Source: CAZYXZ01 sp964651395 (GTDB taxonomy: Bacteria > Actinomycetota > Actinomycetes > BP-191). Taken from it: DNA of 18,514 nucleotides. This document shows, piece after piece, positions 6,602 to 13,401 of the stretch. The stretch is taken from contig CAZYXZ010000068.1 of assembly GCA_964651395.1 (NCBI GenBank), forward strand, positions 1 through 18,514. The letters are read 5' to 3'. The notes beneath the pieces were generated by a model. The model was given only the letters and a program-made list of their open reading frames with translations. It had not been told where the DNA came from and did not search any database. The translations under genes were made by a program, and so were the position numbers. How positions within the stretch are numbered: position 1 is the first letter of the stretch; every line of letters begins with the position of its first letter.

Positions 6602-7039
6602 GTGAAGCAGTTCCGGACGTTCATCCTCCGTGGCAACGTCGTCGACCTCGCCGTCGGTGTCGTGATCGGCGCCGCCTTCGCCGGCGTCGTGACCGCCTTC
6701 ACGACCGGTGTCGTCAGCCCGCTGCTCGGCCTGTTCGGCGACGCGAACTTCGACTCCCTCGACGCGTGCCTCAAGGGCCCGTGCGGGGTCGCGGCGGACG
6801 GGTCCCGGACCGGCAGCGTCCTCCTCTACGGCAGCGTGCTCACGGCGCTGCTGGCGTTCCTCATCACAGCCGCCGTGCTGTTCTTCTTCGTCGTGCAGCC
6901 GGTCAACGCGCTCATGAACCGGCGCCGGACCGAGCCGGACGTCGACGCCACGACGCGTGACTGCCCCGAGTGCCTGAGCAGCATCCCCCGGGCAGCCACG
7001 CGTTGTGCCTTCTGCACGGTCGAGCTCGCGTCCGCCTGA
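6602..7039 (+). CDS. mscL: Large-conductance mechanosensitive channel MscL with C-terminal zinc-ribbon motif
   Basis: A 145-aa inner-membrane channel that opens under membrane tension and releases solutes during osmotic downshock. The N-terminus (FRTFILRGNVVDLAVGVVIG) is the MscL signature; TM1 is about 14-43 and TM2 about 72-101. The outer loop carries Cys 56 and Cys 61 (ACLKGPCG), which could form a disulfide. After TM2 the tail ends in CPEC and CAFC (Cys 121, 124, 135, 138), a zinc-ribbon-like pair of knuckles that replaces the plain helical bundle of E. coli MscL; similar tails occur in other actinobacterial MscL proteins as I recall. The GTG start at 6602 has AGGAGG 4 nt upstream. It lies 37 nt after P3, and its stop is 9 nt from the convergent lipoprotein gene. 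Confidence 0.96.
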   Translation: MKQFRTFILRGNVVDLAVGVVIGAAFAGVVTAFTTGVVSPLLGLFGDANFDSLDACLKGPCGVAADGSRTGSVLLYGSVLTALLAFLITAAVLFFFVVQPVNALMNRRRTEPDVDATTRDCPECLSSIPRAATRCAFCTVELASA

Positions 7040-7048
7040 CGTGGTGGC

Positions 7049-7882
7049 TCAGACCAGGAAGTACGTGCTCGTCGCGCGGAGCGAGCCGTCCTCGAGCACC
7101 GCGAGCACCGTGGCCAGCTGCGCGCCGGGGGAGTAGTCGCCGATCCGGGCCTCACCGGTCTCCGCGTCCGGCCCGTCGGAGTGCTTCACGGTTCGGACCG
7201 TGCGGTCGACGACCGCGTGCAGCTGCAGCACCGCCGGTCCGGGCGTCCACAGGACGAGGTCGCCGCCGTCGACCTGCGCGAACGGCTGGACTGGCGTCTT
7301 CCAGGTGAAGCCCTCTGCGGAGTTCACGAAGTCGACGCGCCAGCCGCCGGTCACCTTGCGCACCGGGAAGGCCATGACGGACGTCTTCTGCTGGCCGTCC
7401 TGGGTGATCTCGCCCCACACCCCCACGACGCCGACCGCGTCGAACGACTTCGACTCGTACCGCGCGGTCGGGATCGCCGAGTACGCGCCGAGGCCGGTGA
7501 CCAGCGAGGTCTGCTGCGCGAACTTCTCGTACGACGCCCAGTGCTTGCGCGACCGCGCGTCGGTGAGACTCCAGGCCGTCTGCATCTTCTTGGCCGCGAG
7601 GGCGTCGAGGAAGGCCGAGACCGCCTTGGTCGGCGTACTGCTGTCCACCGCCGGCGGAACCGGTGCCGGGGCCAGGGACTTCGGGCCGGCCGGCTTCGGC
7701 GCCTGGGGCGCCGGCGCGCTTGGCGCGGGGTTCGTGGGGGCGGGCGCCACCGTGGTGACGGACGGGCTCGGGGCCGGGGGAGCGGCGACCGGGCCGGCCT
7801 TGTCACCGCAAGCGGTCAGGACGAGCGCGGCACCGGCCACCGCGAGCAGCAGGGTGCGGGGGGCGGTCGTTGTCGCAGGCAT
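7049..7882 (-). CDS. Secreted lipoprotein of unknown function
   Basis: A 277-aa protein with a lipoprotein signal peptide: hydrophobic core at about 10-22 and lipobox LTAC with lipidation Cys 25. A Pro/Ala-rich stretch (30-78) likely spans the cell wall. The folded part (about 80-277) starts with TKAVSAFLDALAAKKMQTAW, the kind of helix seen at the start of NTF2-like or conjugal-transfer-like lipoprotein domains; this is a loose resemblance only. No catalytic motif is recognised. ATG 7882 is preferred over an in-frame start 19 codons earlier because it gives a proper signal peptide and follows AAGGAA. It is convergent with mscL. Confidence 0.83.
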   Translation of the reverse strand: MPATTTAPRTLLLAVAGAALVLTACGDKAGPVAAPPAPSPSVTTVAPAPTNPAPSAPAPQAPKPAGPKSLAPAPVPPAVDSSTPTKAVSAFLDALAAKKMQTAWSLTDARSRKHWASYEKFAQQTSLVTGLGAYSAIPTARYESKSFDAVGVVGVWGEITQDGQQKTSVMAFPVRKVTGGWRVDFVNSAEGFTWKTPVQPFAQVDGGDLVLWTPGPAVLQLHAVVDRTVRTVKHSDGPDAETGEARIGDYSPGAQLATVLAVLEDGSLRATSTYFLV

Positions 7883-7952
7883 GGCGGGGGTTCCTTCGCG
7901 GACGGTGCGCCCAGGTCGTCCCAGGCGGCTCTTCCCCAACCATCGGCGCTCC

Positions 7953-7981
7953 GGGCAACCCCAGACGTGAGGGGTTGTCCC
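7953..7981 (-). terminator. Hairpin terminator candidate after the hydrolase gene
   Basis: CAACCCC (7956-7962) and GGGGTTG (7971-7977) pair around an 8-nt loop, and GGG/CCC extends the stem past one bulged base. The hairpin begins directly after the stop codon of the dienelactone-hydrolase-like gene on the minus strand. There is no U-run, as is usual for actinobacterial terminators, so the call rests on stem strength and position. Confidence 0.55.
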
Positions 7982-8581
7982 TCATCTCTGCGCGAGCTGC
8001 TCCAGGACTCGGCCCAGGGCGAGCTCCGTGGCCGCCGCGTCGAAGTTCGGGGCGCCGGGCTCGGCGAACCAGTGGCCCGCGCCCTCGTAGGTGAACACCG
8101 TGACGTCCGCGCCGGCGAAGGCCTTCTCGGTGTCCGCAACCTCCTCGTCGGTGAAGAACTCGTCGTCCGGGGCGCAGTGCAGGGAGACCCGCTTGGTGCC
8201 GATCTCGCCCTCGCCCGGCGGCCGGCCGCTGTAGAAGAGGACGAGGTCGTCGGGGGAGGCCTTCCCCCGCGCGGCGAGCGGGCAGGCCTGGAACGCGCCC
8301 ATCGAGAAGCCGACGACGGCCCACGGCTTCCATTCGGCGGCGAGCTCGTCGGCGCACTGGGCGATGACGGCGCGGACCTCGGCCATGTCGAGCGCGTCCT
8401 GGAAGGCCTCTGCATCCTCCTCCGTCGTGGCGATGCGGCCGTCGTAGCGGTCCGGCATCACGACCCGGTGACCGGCGGCGACGAGCTGGTCGGTCCACCA
8501 CCACATCGCGTCGGTGACGCCCCACCACGGGTGCAGCAGCAGGACGGCCGGGAGGTTGTCACCGCCTCGACGATGGATCAC
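7982..8581 (-). CDS. Dienelactone hydrolase family protein
   Basis: A 199-aa alpha/beta hydrolase, close to the usual family length. The start motif LPAVLLLHPWWGVTD is typical of the family. Ser 93 in VVGFSMGA is the nucleophile, Asp 139 or 140 in CAPDDEFF the acid, and His 170 in GAGHWFAE the base. Classical dienelactone hydrolases use Cys here; Ser-type relatives act on other esters, so the substrate is open. No signal peptide, so cytoplasmic. The GTG start at 8581 has only a weak ribosome binding site. It lies 24 nt after the SRPBCC gene and is probably read with it, then a hairpin follows. Confidence 0.9.
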   Translation of the reverse strand: MIHRRGGDNLPAVLLLHPWWGVTDAMWWWTDQLVAAGHRVVMPDRYDGRIATTEEDAEAFQDALDMAEVRAVIAQCADELAAEWKPWAVVGFSMGAFQACPLAARGKASPDDLVLFYSGRPPGEGEIGTKRVSLHCAPDDEFFTDEEVADTEKAFAGADVTVFTYEGAGHWFAEPGAPNFDAAATELALGRVLEQLAQR

Positions 8582-8605
8582 GCCGGCGACTCTAGCGGCC
8601 GGGGG

Positions 8606-9103
8606 TTACGGGACTTGGGGCGCGTTCTCGAGCGCTTTGGCCAGGCGTTCGAAGGCGTTGCGGAGGTCGCGCTTGATGGACCAGGTCAGCATGACCCGGT
8701 CGTAGAGCCCTTTCACGCCGGTGCGCGGCCACAGGGACACGACGACGCGGTAGCGCGACTCGGTCGGCGCGAGGTCGGCGAAGTGCAGCTCGAACAACCC
8801 GTCGGGCAGGCCCGGCTGGTTGCTGTAGTACATGAGCATCCGGCCCGGCACCACCTGGTCGACGCTCGTGTGCAACACCCGCCGTACGCCGAGCATGACC
8901 ATGTTGACGTCGCACGTGGCGCCGACGCTCGGCCAGTCGTCGCTGGGGATCGGGGCCTCTTCCACTCCGGACCAGTAGTGCCGCCAGTTGCGCGGGTCGA
9001 CGATGAAGTCCCACGCGGTTTCCCGGTTCACGTGCAGAGTGCACGCGGACTCGATCCGAACCGGGCGCCCCTGCTGCGCCGGACGCCGGTCTGCTGAGGC
9101 CAC
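8606..9103 (-). CDS. SRPBCC (START-like) family protein
   Basis: About 165 aa. The pattern IESACTLHVNRETAWDFIVD, NWRHYWSGVEEA and the C-terminal helix (VMLTWSIKRDLRNAFERLAK) match the polyketide-cyclase/START-like fold, which holds a hydrophobic ligand between a sheet and a long helix. Family members bind lipids or polyketides or act as toxins; the ligand cannot be told here. The start at GTG 9103 is chosen since GGGAG lies 8 nt upstream; a TTG at 9139 in the same frame would give 177 aa but overlaps a likely -10 element. It is probably cotranscribed with the dienelactone-hydrolase-like gene, 24 nt downstream. Confidence 0.83.
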   Translation of the reverse strand: MASADRRPAQQGRPVRIESACTLHVNRETAWDFIVDPRNWRHYWSGVEEAPIPSDDWPSVGATCDVNMVMLGVRRVLHTSVDQVVPGRMLMYYSNQPGLPDGLFELHFADLAPTESRYRVVVSLWPRTGVKGLYDRVMLTWSIKRDLRNAFERLAKALENAPQVP

Positions 9104-9137
9104 GCGAGCAACTCCCGACACGAAGTGGATGCCGTCC

Positions 9138-9143
9138 AATGTA
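9138..9143 (-). promoter_or_regulatory. Possible -10 element (TACATT) for the SRPBCC gene
   Basis: On the minus strand TACATT lies 34 nt before the GTG at 9103, giving a leader of about 27 nt. No clear -35 hexamer is visible. Confidence 0.25.
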
Positions 9144-9152
9144 GCGGGCCGG

Positions 9153-11234
9153 TCAGCCGACGCCAGGGCGCTGGAACTGGGTCGTCAGGAGCGGGCGCTC
9201 GAAGCCGCGGCCGTAACGCTCGCCGGTCTCCCAGTCGCCCTCACCGGGCAGCATGACCATCCGCTGCTCGGCGACGATCTGCGTGACCGGCACCGTCAGC
9301 CGCGCGTTGTCGCTCTCGACCACGGTGAGCAGGTGCAGTCCGTAGGTGCCGATGGAGCCCTGCAGGAACCGCTCGTCGCCGTCGGTGGTGGGTCCGTCCG
9401 CCGGCGTCCAGCACTGACGTGGGTAACCCTCGACGGTGAACAGCGTGTTGCGGCCGCCGTACGGCCCCTCGTCACCACGGGGGCGCAGGTGCGGCCCGGG
9501 GTTGAGACCTGTGCCGTCGTCGAAGCAGGCGTCGTCCCGGTAGTAGGGCAGGGCCAACGTCTGCTGGACGGCGCCGCCCGGGGTGATGTCCTGCGGGTAG
9601 ACCTGGAACCGGCTGACGATGGTCCCGTAAGGGCCGGTGATCTCCGTCCAGTTGAGGGCGACGTTCGGGTCGAACTGCGACGGGTCGCCGGCGTCCACGC
9701 TCGGGTGGTAGTTCTGTTCGCAGATCGGTGTCGACCCGGCGAGGTTGCGGTACTCCGTGTCGATCTCGCTGCGTCCGTTGTCGTCCCAGCGCGGGTTGCA
9801 CGGGTCGTCGAAGTTGCCCATGACCTCGTCGTTGACGCCGTCGACCGGCACGCCGTCGGGCAGCCGTGGGGTGATGAACTTGGTCACCACGCCCGCGTTG
9901 TGGTCCCACTGCGCGTAGATGCCGTCGACCGGCGGGATCGGGTGGACGCGCAGCCAGGTCTTCTGGCGCATCTCGCCGCGGTAGAAGGTCTCGCGCCGGA
10001 TGACGTTGGTGCCGGAGTCGGCGCCCCACGTCTCGCGGATGGTGCGCACCGGACCGGACCGCTCGCCGAGGAGGATCGAGGAGCCGCCCCAGTTCACGTC
10101 CTCGTCCTCGTAGCCGCAGCACGGCGTCTCCGAGCCCGGGTCCTGGGCGAAGGCGCGCGCCTTCCAGCGGTCGACCAGGTCCGGGCCGTACGTGACGCCG
10201 TTGTCCGGCGAGATGTTGATCCCCGACATCAGCCAGCGGCCGTCGTACCGGAACTTGTAGCGGTCGGTGGTGATGGTCGCCGTGTCACGCGGGCGACGCT
10301 GCTGGATGTCCGGCGAGCCGTTGCTGCGCAGGACGATGTTGCCGTTGGCGTCGCAGTACTCGCCCTTGGGTGCGTTGCCGTAGTTGCCGTAGCTCGACTG
10401 GGAGTAGGCGAAGGTGTCGGCGTTCGCGTCGCGCTCGTAGCGGACGTAGCCGTTGTTCGCGTTGAAGCTCGGCGCGCGACCGACGCCCACGTAGACCCAT
10501 CCCGTACCGGCCTCCGGCCGGGCCGGGTCGAGCACCTCGATGCCACGCATCTGACTGACGTCGACCGGCCAGATCGTGGCCCCGGACCCATCGGTTCCGA
10601 CGTCGGAGGCCATGAAGACGATCTCGTCGTTCGTGTCGAGACCCTGGACCGGGTCGGACTTGCCGACGCCCGGGTGGTTCGGGTCCTCGACCGCGGTGCA
10701 CGAGCCCGGCGCGTTCTTCGTGTACCGGAAGCCCTCGCGGTCGCCGTTGCCGTCGTAGGCGTAGGTGGTGTGCTGGTCGTTGCCCGAGTAGAAGGCGAAG
10801 CCCGACTCGCTGTTGTCGAGGTAACGGGTCCAGACCTCGTCGATCTGCAGCGGGATCTCGACGAAGGTGGTGCCGTCCCACTTCCATCCGGTGATCTTGT
10901 CCAGCGGCAGGCCCTCCTGGTAGGTCGGCTCCACCTCGGGCTTCTCGTAGTGGCTGTGGCCGCACTGCCCGCCCAGAGTCAGAGGCGTGTCGGGGAAGCC
11001 GTTGGCCTCCGCGTGGCACCACAGGTCGGTGAACGGGGCCTTCACGGGGGCGTCGTGGGGGACCGCCCAGTTGCCGAGCGCGTTGCCCGTGACGATGACC
11101 GGCTCGGTGTCACGCGCAGGCAGGACCGTGGGGTCGAAGGCCGGGACGGGTGGCGCGGCGGTGGCCAGGGTGGTCACGCCCGGCGCCACCAGCGCGGCGC
11201 AGGCGACCAGCAGCACCAGACGGCGCTTGGACAT
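9153..11234 (-). CDS. Large secreted protein of unknown function
   Basis: A 693-aa protein I do not recognise. A signal peptide is clear: SKRR, hydrophobic 6-20, likely cleavage near TLATA-AP (about 27). The mature part is rich in Asp, Gly, Tyr and Trp with ten Cys (for example WCHAEANG, GGQCGH, TPCCGYEDED). Stretches such as AYDGNGDREGF and GLDTNDEIVFMASDVG could bind calcium, but this is inference. No transmembrane helix or sorting signal is seen at the C-terminus, so it is probably released. ATG 11234 is chosen because the signal peptide starts there and AGAGGA lies upstream; the longer in-frame start adds 20 residues that would spoil the signal peptide. It is last in a leftward run of exported-protein genes, 108 nt after the six-Cys peptide gene. 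Confidence 0.85.
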   Translation of the reverse strand: MSKRRLVLLVACAALVAPGVTTLATAAPPVPAFDPTVLPARDTEPVIVTGNALGNWAVPHDAPVKAPFTDLWCHAEANGFPDTPLTLGGQCGHSHYEKPEVEPTYQEGLPLDKITGWKWDGTTFVEIPLQIDEVWTRYLDNSESGFAFYSGNDQHTTYAYDGNGDREGFRYTKNAPGSCTAVEDPNHPGVGKSDPVQGLDTNDEIVFMASDVGTDGSGATIWPVDVSQMRGIEVLDPARPEAGTGWVYVGVGRAPSFNANNGYVRYERDANADTFAYSQSSYGNYGNAPKGEYCDANGNIVLRSNGSPDIQQRRPRDTATITTDRYKFRYDGRWLMSGINISPDNGVTYGPDLVDRWKARAFAQDPGSETPCCGYEDEDVNWGGSSILLGERSGPVRTIRETWGADSGTNVIRRETFYRGEMRQKTWLRVHPIPPVDGIYAQWDHNAGVVTKFITPRLPDGVPVDGVNDEVMGNFDDPCNPRWDDNGRSEIDTEYRNLAGSTPICEQNYHPSVDAGDPSQFDPNVALNWTEITGPYGTIVSRFQVYPQDITPGGAVQQTLALPYYRDDACFDDGTGLNPGPHLRPRGDEGPYGGRNTLFTVEGYPRQCWTPADGPTTDGDERFLQGSIGTYGLHLLTVVESDNARLTVPVTQIVAEQRMVMLPGEGDWETGERYGRGFERPLLTTQFQRPGVG

Positions 11235-11342
11235 GCTGGGAGGGTCCTCTCGTCGACTGTCAGGGGGGCCGCGGGACCTGGCGGCATCCGACAATTCGAC
11301 GCAACTTCCTACAAATCCTTCTTACCGCTCGGCCAGGCTGGG

Positions 11343-11597
11343 CTACGGGCGGTAGACGCAGAGGTAGTAGCCGCCCGTGGGCCACGGCACGCAGGCCTGC
11401 GGGTTCTGGTAGCGGTCGAAGAGGCAGACGTCCTCGCTGTTCACGACGGCGCAGCGGTTGGGGATGGTCACCGCGACGCCCGGGACGCATGTGTCGTCGC
11501 CGGCGACCACGACGCAGGGTTCGGCAGTGGCCGGCTGGGCCGCGACCGCCCCCAGCGCGCCGAAGAGCAGGACAGGAATCAGCAAGGCACGTCGCAC
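11343..11597 (-). CDS. Small secreted six-cysteine protein
   Basis: An 84-aa protein with a signal peptide (RRALLIPVLLFGALGAVAA) and a mature chain of about 60 residues with six Cys (28, 37, 49, 58, 69, 80), enough for three disulfides. The even spacing of 9 to 12 residues suggests a compact disulfide-held fold. It ends GGYYLCVYRP. No family recognised. The GTG start at 11597 has GGGGGGAG about 8 nt upstream. It stands 69 nt after the DUF3089 gene and 108 nt before the 693-aa secreted protein gene, on the same strand. Confidence 0.72.
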   Translation of the reverse strand: MRRALLIPVLLFGALGAVAAQPATAEPCVVVAGDDTCVPGVAVTIPNRCAVVNSEDVCLFDRYQNPQACVPWPTGGYYLCVYRP

Positions 11598-11666
11598 GGT
11601 GCGCTCCCCCCGAGCACTAGGCCGCGACTGCGGCGGAGCCAGGGTGCCACAGCGGCGGACGCCCTG

Positions 11667-12857
11667 TCATGGACGGCGCGGGCCGCCGGATGAGCTGCTC
11701 CGCTGCCACGCGGCGAGCTGTGTAGCGACGATCGCGACCTGTCGCTCGAGGCCGTAGTTGACGTCGATGAGGTGCGTGCCCCAGCCGGGCTCGGGGAACC
11801 AGTTGGGCCGACGCGCGCCGTCGACCGGGTCGTAGCGCAGGACGTTGGCACCGTTGATGCTCCGGCAGCTGCCCTGGAAGCGGTCCGCCGGCTCGACCCA
11901 CGTGGTGGACGCGGACGGCGGCGGGCCGCCGTTCGTCACGATGATCCCCGCCCAGATCGGCCCGTACGCGAACTGCTCGCTCGGCAGCGTCACGCCCACC
12001 GGTGCACGCTGGCCGCTGAGGACGCCCGGATCGGTGCAGGCGACCTCGTAGCCCGGGCCGGAGGGCAGCCCGAACGGGTCGTTGGTCGGCTCACCGGTGC
12101 GGCCGAAGCGGCTGTCGTCCGCCGGGTCCTCGGCGTAGGTGGAGAAGGCCACGACGCAGCCGTACTGGCCACGGCGCGTGCACACCGGCGTGTGCCGGAA
12201 GTCGCCACCTGTCGTCCTGCCCTGTGCCACCGTGACGTTGCCGCCGAGCAGCACCGCGCCGACGAGTCGTCGCCGCAACGCGGGGTTGGGATCGATCTCG
12301 AGCCGGAGCAATGCGCGCAGCATGCGCGTCCCCTGGGAGTGGCCGATCAGCACGAAGCCACGGCCGCGGTTGTCGTTCTTCAGGTAGTCGCGCCACGCGG
12401 CGACGACGTCGCCGTACGCGATGGTGCGCACGCTGTTGGTGTCCTGCAGTCCGGCCTGGCTGATGGCGATCGAGGCGAGCGTGCCCTGGCGGTAGATCGG
12501 CGCGTACATCCGGCAGAGCGGGGAGAACGGCGCAGCCTGGTACTTCGCGATCGACTCGAGCTCCGGGTCACGGCTCTTGTCCGCGTTGGCGGAGAGCTGG
12601 TTGGACACGGTGGGGTAGACGTAGAAGCAGTCGATCGGCCGGCGCTCCTGTGGTGGCCGCTGCGGGATGCGCAGAACGATGTCGTCGCCGCTCTTCTGCT
12701 CGACTGTCGTGTCGAGCGGGATCTCGCACGGGTCGTCGGCCATCCCCGGCCGGCACAGCCAGACGGTGGGTTCGGCGGCGTGCACGGTGGTGATCGCCGG
12801 CACGACGGACGCGACGACGACAAGAAGCGCGAGCAGCCGGCGGCCGATGGTGGTCAT
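11667..12857 (-). CDS. Secreted DUF3089 alpha/beta hydrolase
   Basis: A 396-aa exported protein. The signal peptide is about 1-28 (cleavage near VHA-AE). The DUF3089 pattern follows: CFYVYPTVS (77-85), the nucleophile elbow IGHSQGTR with Ser 174, and His 362 in WGTHLIDVNYG as the likely base. Eight or more Cys in the mature chain suggest disulfides, which fits an exported enzyme. Family knowledge: DUF3089 proteins are lipase-like hydrolases with no settled substrate. ATG 12857 gives a clean signal peptide, though its ribosome binding site is weak. It starts 29 nt after the GQPG-repeat protein gene, so the two are probably cotranscribed. Confidence 0.92.
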   Translation of the reverse strand: MTTIGRRLLALLVVVASVVPAITTVHAAEPTVWLCRPGMADDPCEIPLDTTVEQKSGDDIVLRIPQRPPQERRPIDCFYVYPTVSNQLSANADKSRDPELESIAKYQAAPFSPLCRMYAPIYRQGTLASIAISQAGLQDTNSVRTIAYGDVVAAWRDYLKNDNRGRGFVLIGHSQGTRMLRALLRLEIDPNPALRRRLVGAVLLGGNVTVAQGRTTGGDFRHTPVCTRRGQYGCVVAFSTYAEDPADDSRFGRTGEPTNDPFGLPSGPGYEVACTDPGVLSGQRAPVGVTLPSEQFAYGPIWAGIIVTNGGPPPSASTTWVEPADRFQGSCRSINGANVLRYDPVDGARRPNWFPEPGWGTHLIDVNYGLERQVAIVATQLAAWQRSSSSGGPRRP

Positions 12858-12886
12858 GCCGCAGTCGTCTCAGCGGCCGCCGGTCA

Positions 12887-13243
12887 TCAAAACGTTCCGG
12901 GCTGCCCGATCGGCAGGTTCAGTAGTGAGGCGAAGGTACGACCTCCGGCACCGACGGTGATTTCGCCGATCTGATTGGGGACTCCCGGCTGACCGAGGGT
13001 CAGGTTGAGCAGCGATGCGTGCGTCCGACCTGATCTGACGGAGATCTCGCCGATGGCGATGACACCGGGCTGCCCGATCGGCAGGTTCAGCAGCGAGGCG
13101 TGCGTGTGACCCACGTCGATGCTGATGTTCGGAATGGCCGGCCCGGTGGCAGCGCTCGCCGGCGCTCCGAGCGCGGCAACGCTACCCACTGTGGCGACGG
13201 CAACGATCGACAACTGTCTGATCATCCTGCGTGACCTCGACAT
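12887..13243 (-). CDS. Small secreted protein with three ASLLNL-x2-GQPG repeats
   Basis: A 118-aa protein of no family I know. A signal peptide covers 1-31 (cleavage near APASA-A). The mature part is almost all repeat: ISIDVGHTHASLLNLPIGQP (41-60), ISVRSGRTHASLLNLTLGQP (67-86) and ITVGAGGRTFASLLNLPIGQP-like (95-116), with spacing of 27 and 29 residues. Each unit looks like a short beta strand, a turn with Gly, then the ASLLNL segment and a GQPG turn. It has no Cys. The chain ends right after the third GQPG. ATG 13243 follows GAGGAGG at 5 nt. The gene starts only 29 nt after the 3' end of tRNA-Lys. It may be a surface or self-assembling protein, which is inference. Confidence 0.8.
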   Translation of the reverse strand: MSRSRRMIRQLSIVAVATVGSVAALGAPASAATGPAIPNISIDVGHTHASLLNLPIGQPGVIAIGEISVRSGRTHASLLNLTLGQPGVPNQIGEITVGAGGRTFASLLNLPIGQPGTF

Positions 13244-13272
13244 CGAGCCTCCTCATGCAGGCGGCAACGAGA

Positions 13273-13348
13273 TGGTGCGCCGCCAGGGACTCGAACCCCG
13301 AACCCGCGGATTAAGAGTCCGCTGCTCTGCCAATTGAGCTAGCGGCGC
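13273..13348 (-). tRNA. tRNA-Lys (anticodon CTT)
   Basis: A 76-nt cloverleaf. Acceptor stem GCGCCGC pairs with GCGGCGC, the D stem is GCTC/GAGC, the anticodon stem GCGGA/TCCGC with loop CTCTTAA (anticodon CTT), and the T arm loop is TTCGAGT. CCA is encoded at the 3' end. It reads lysine codon AAG, the main Lys codon in high-G+C genomes. Confidence 0.97.
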
Positions 13349-13368
13349 CGCTGCTCATGCGAGGGGGC

Positions 13369-13374
13369 ACGATA
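13369..13374 (-). promoter_or_regulatory. Likely -10 element (TATCGT) of the tRNA-Lys promoter
   Basis: TATCGT on the minus strand fits TAnnnT and lies 20 nt before the tRNA 5' end, which suits a start near 13362. The -35 region is poor. It is probably also the promoter for the GQPG-repeat gene, since only 29 nt separate that gene from the tRNA. Confidence 0.4.
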
Positions 13375-13401
13375 CCAGCGCGCGCAACAGCCAATTGCCG
13401 C

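Noticed and set aside
7040..7048. A bidirectional terminator between mscL and the convergent lipoprotein gene.
   Set aside because: Only 9 bp separate the two stop codons and no hairpin was seen in the immediate surroundings.
13273..13348. tRNA-Lys as an integration site for a mobile element.
   Set aside because: No integrase, no repeated copy of the tRNA 3' end and no phage or conjugation genes are visible on either side within the window.
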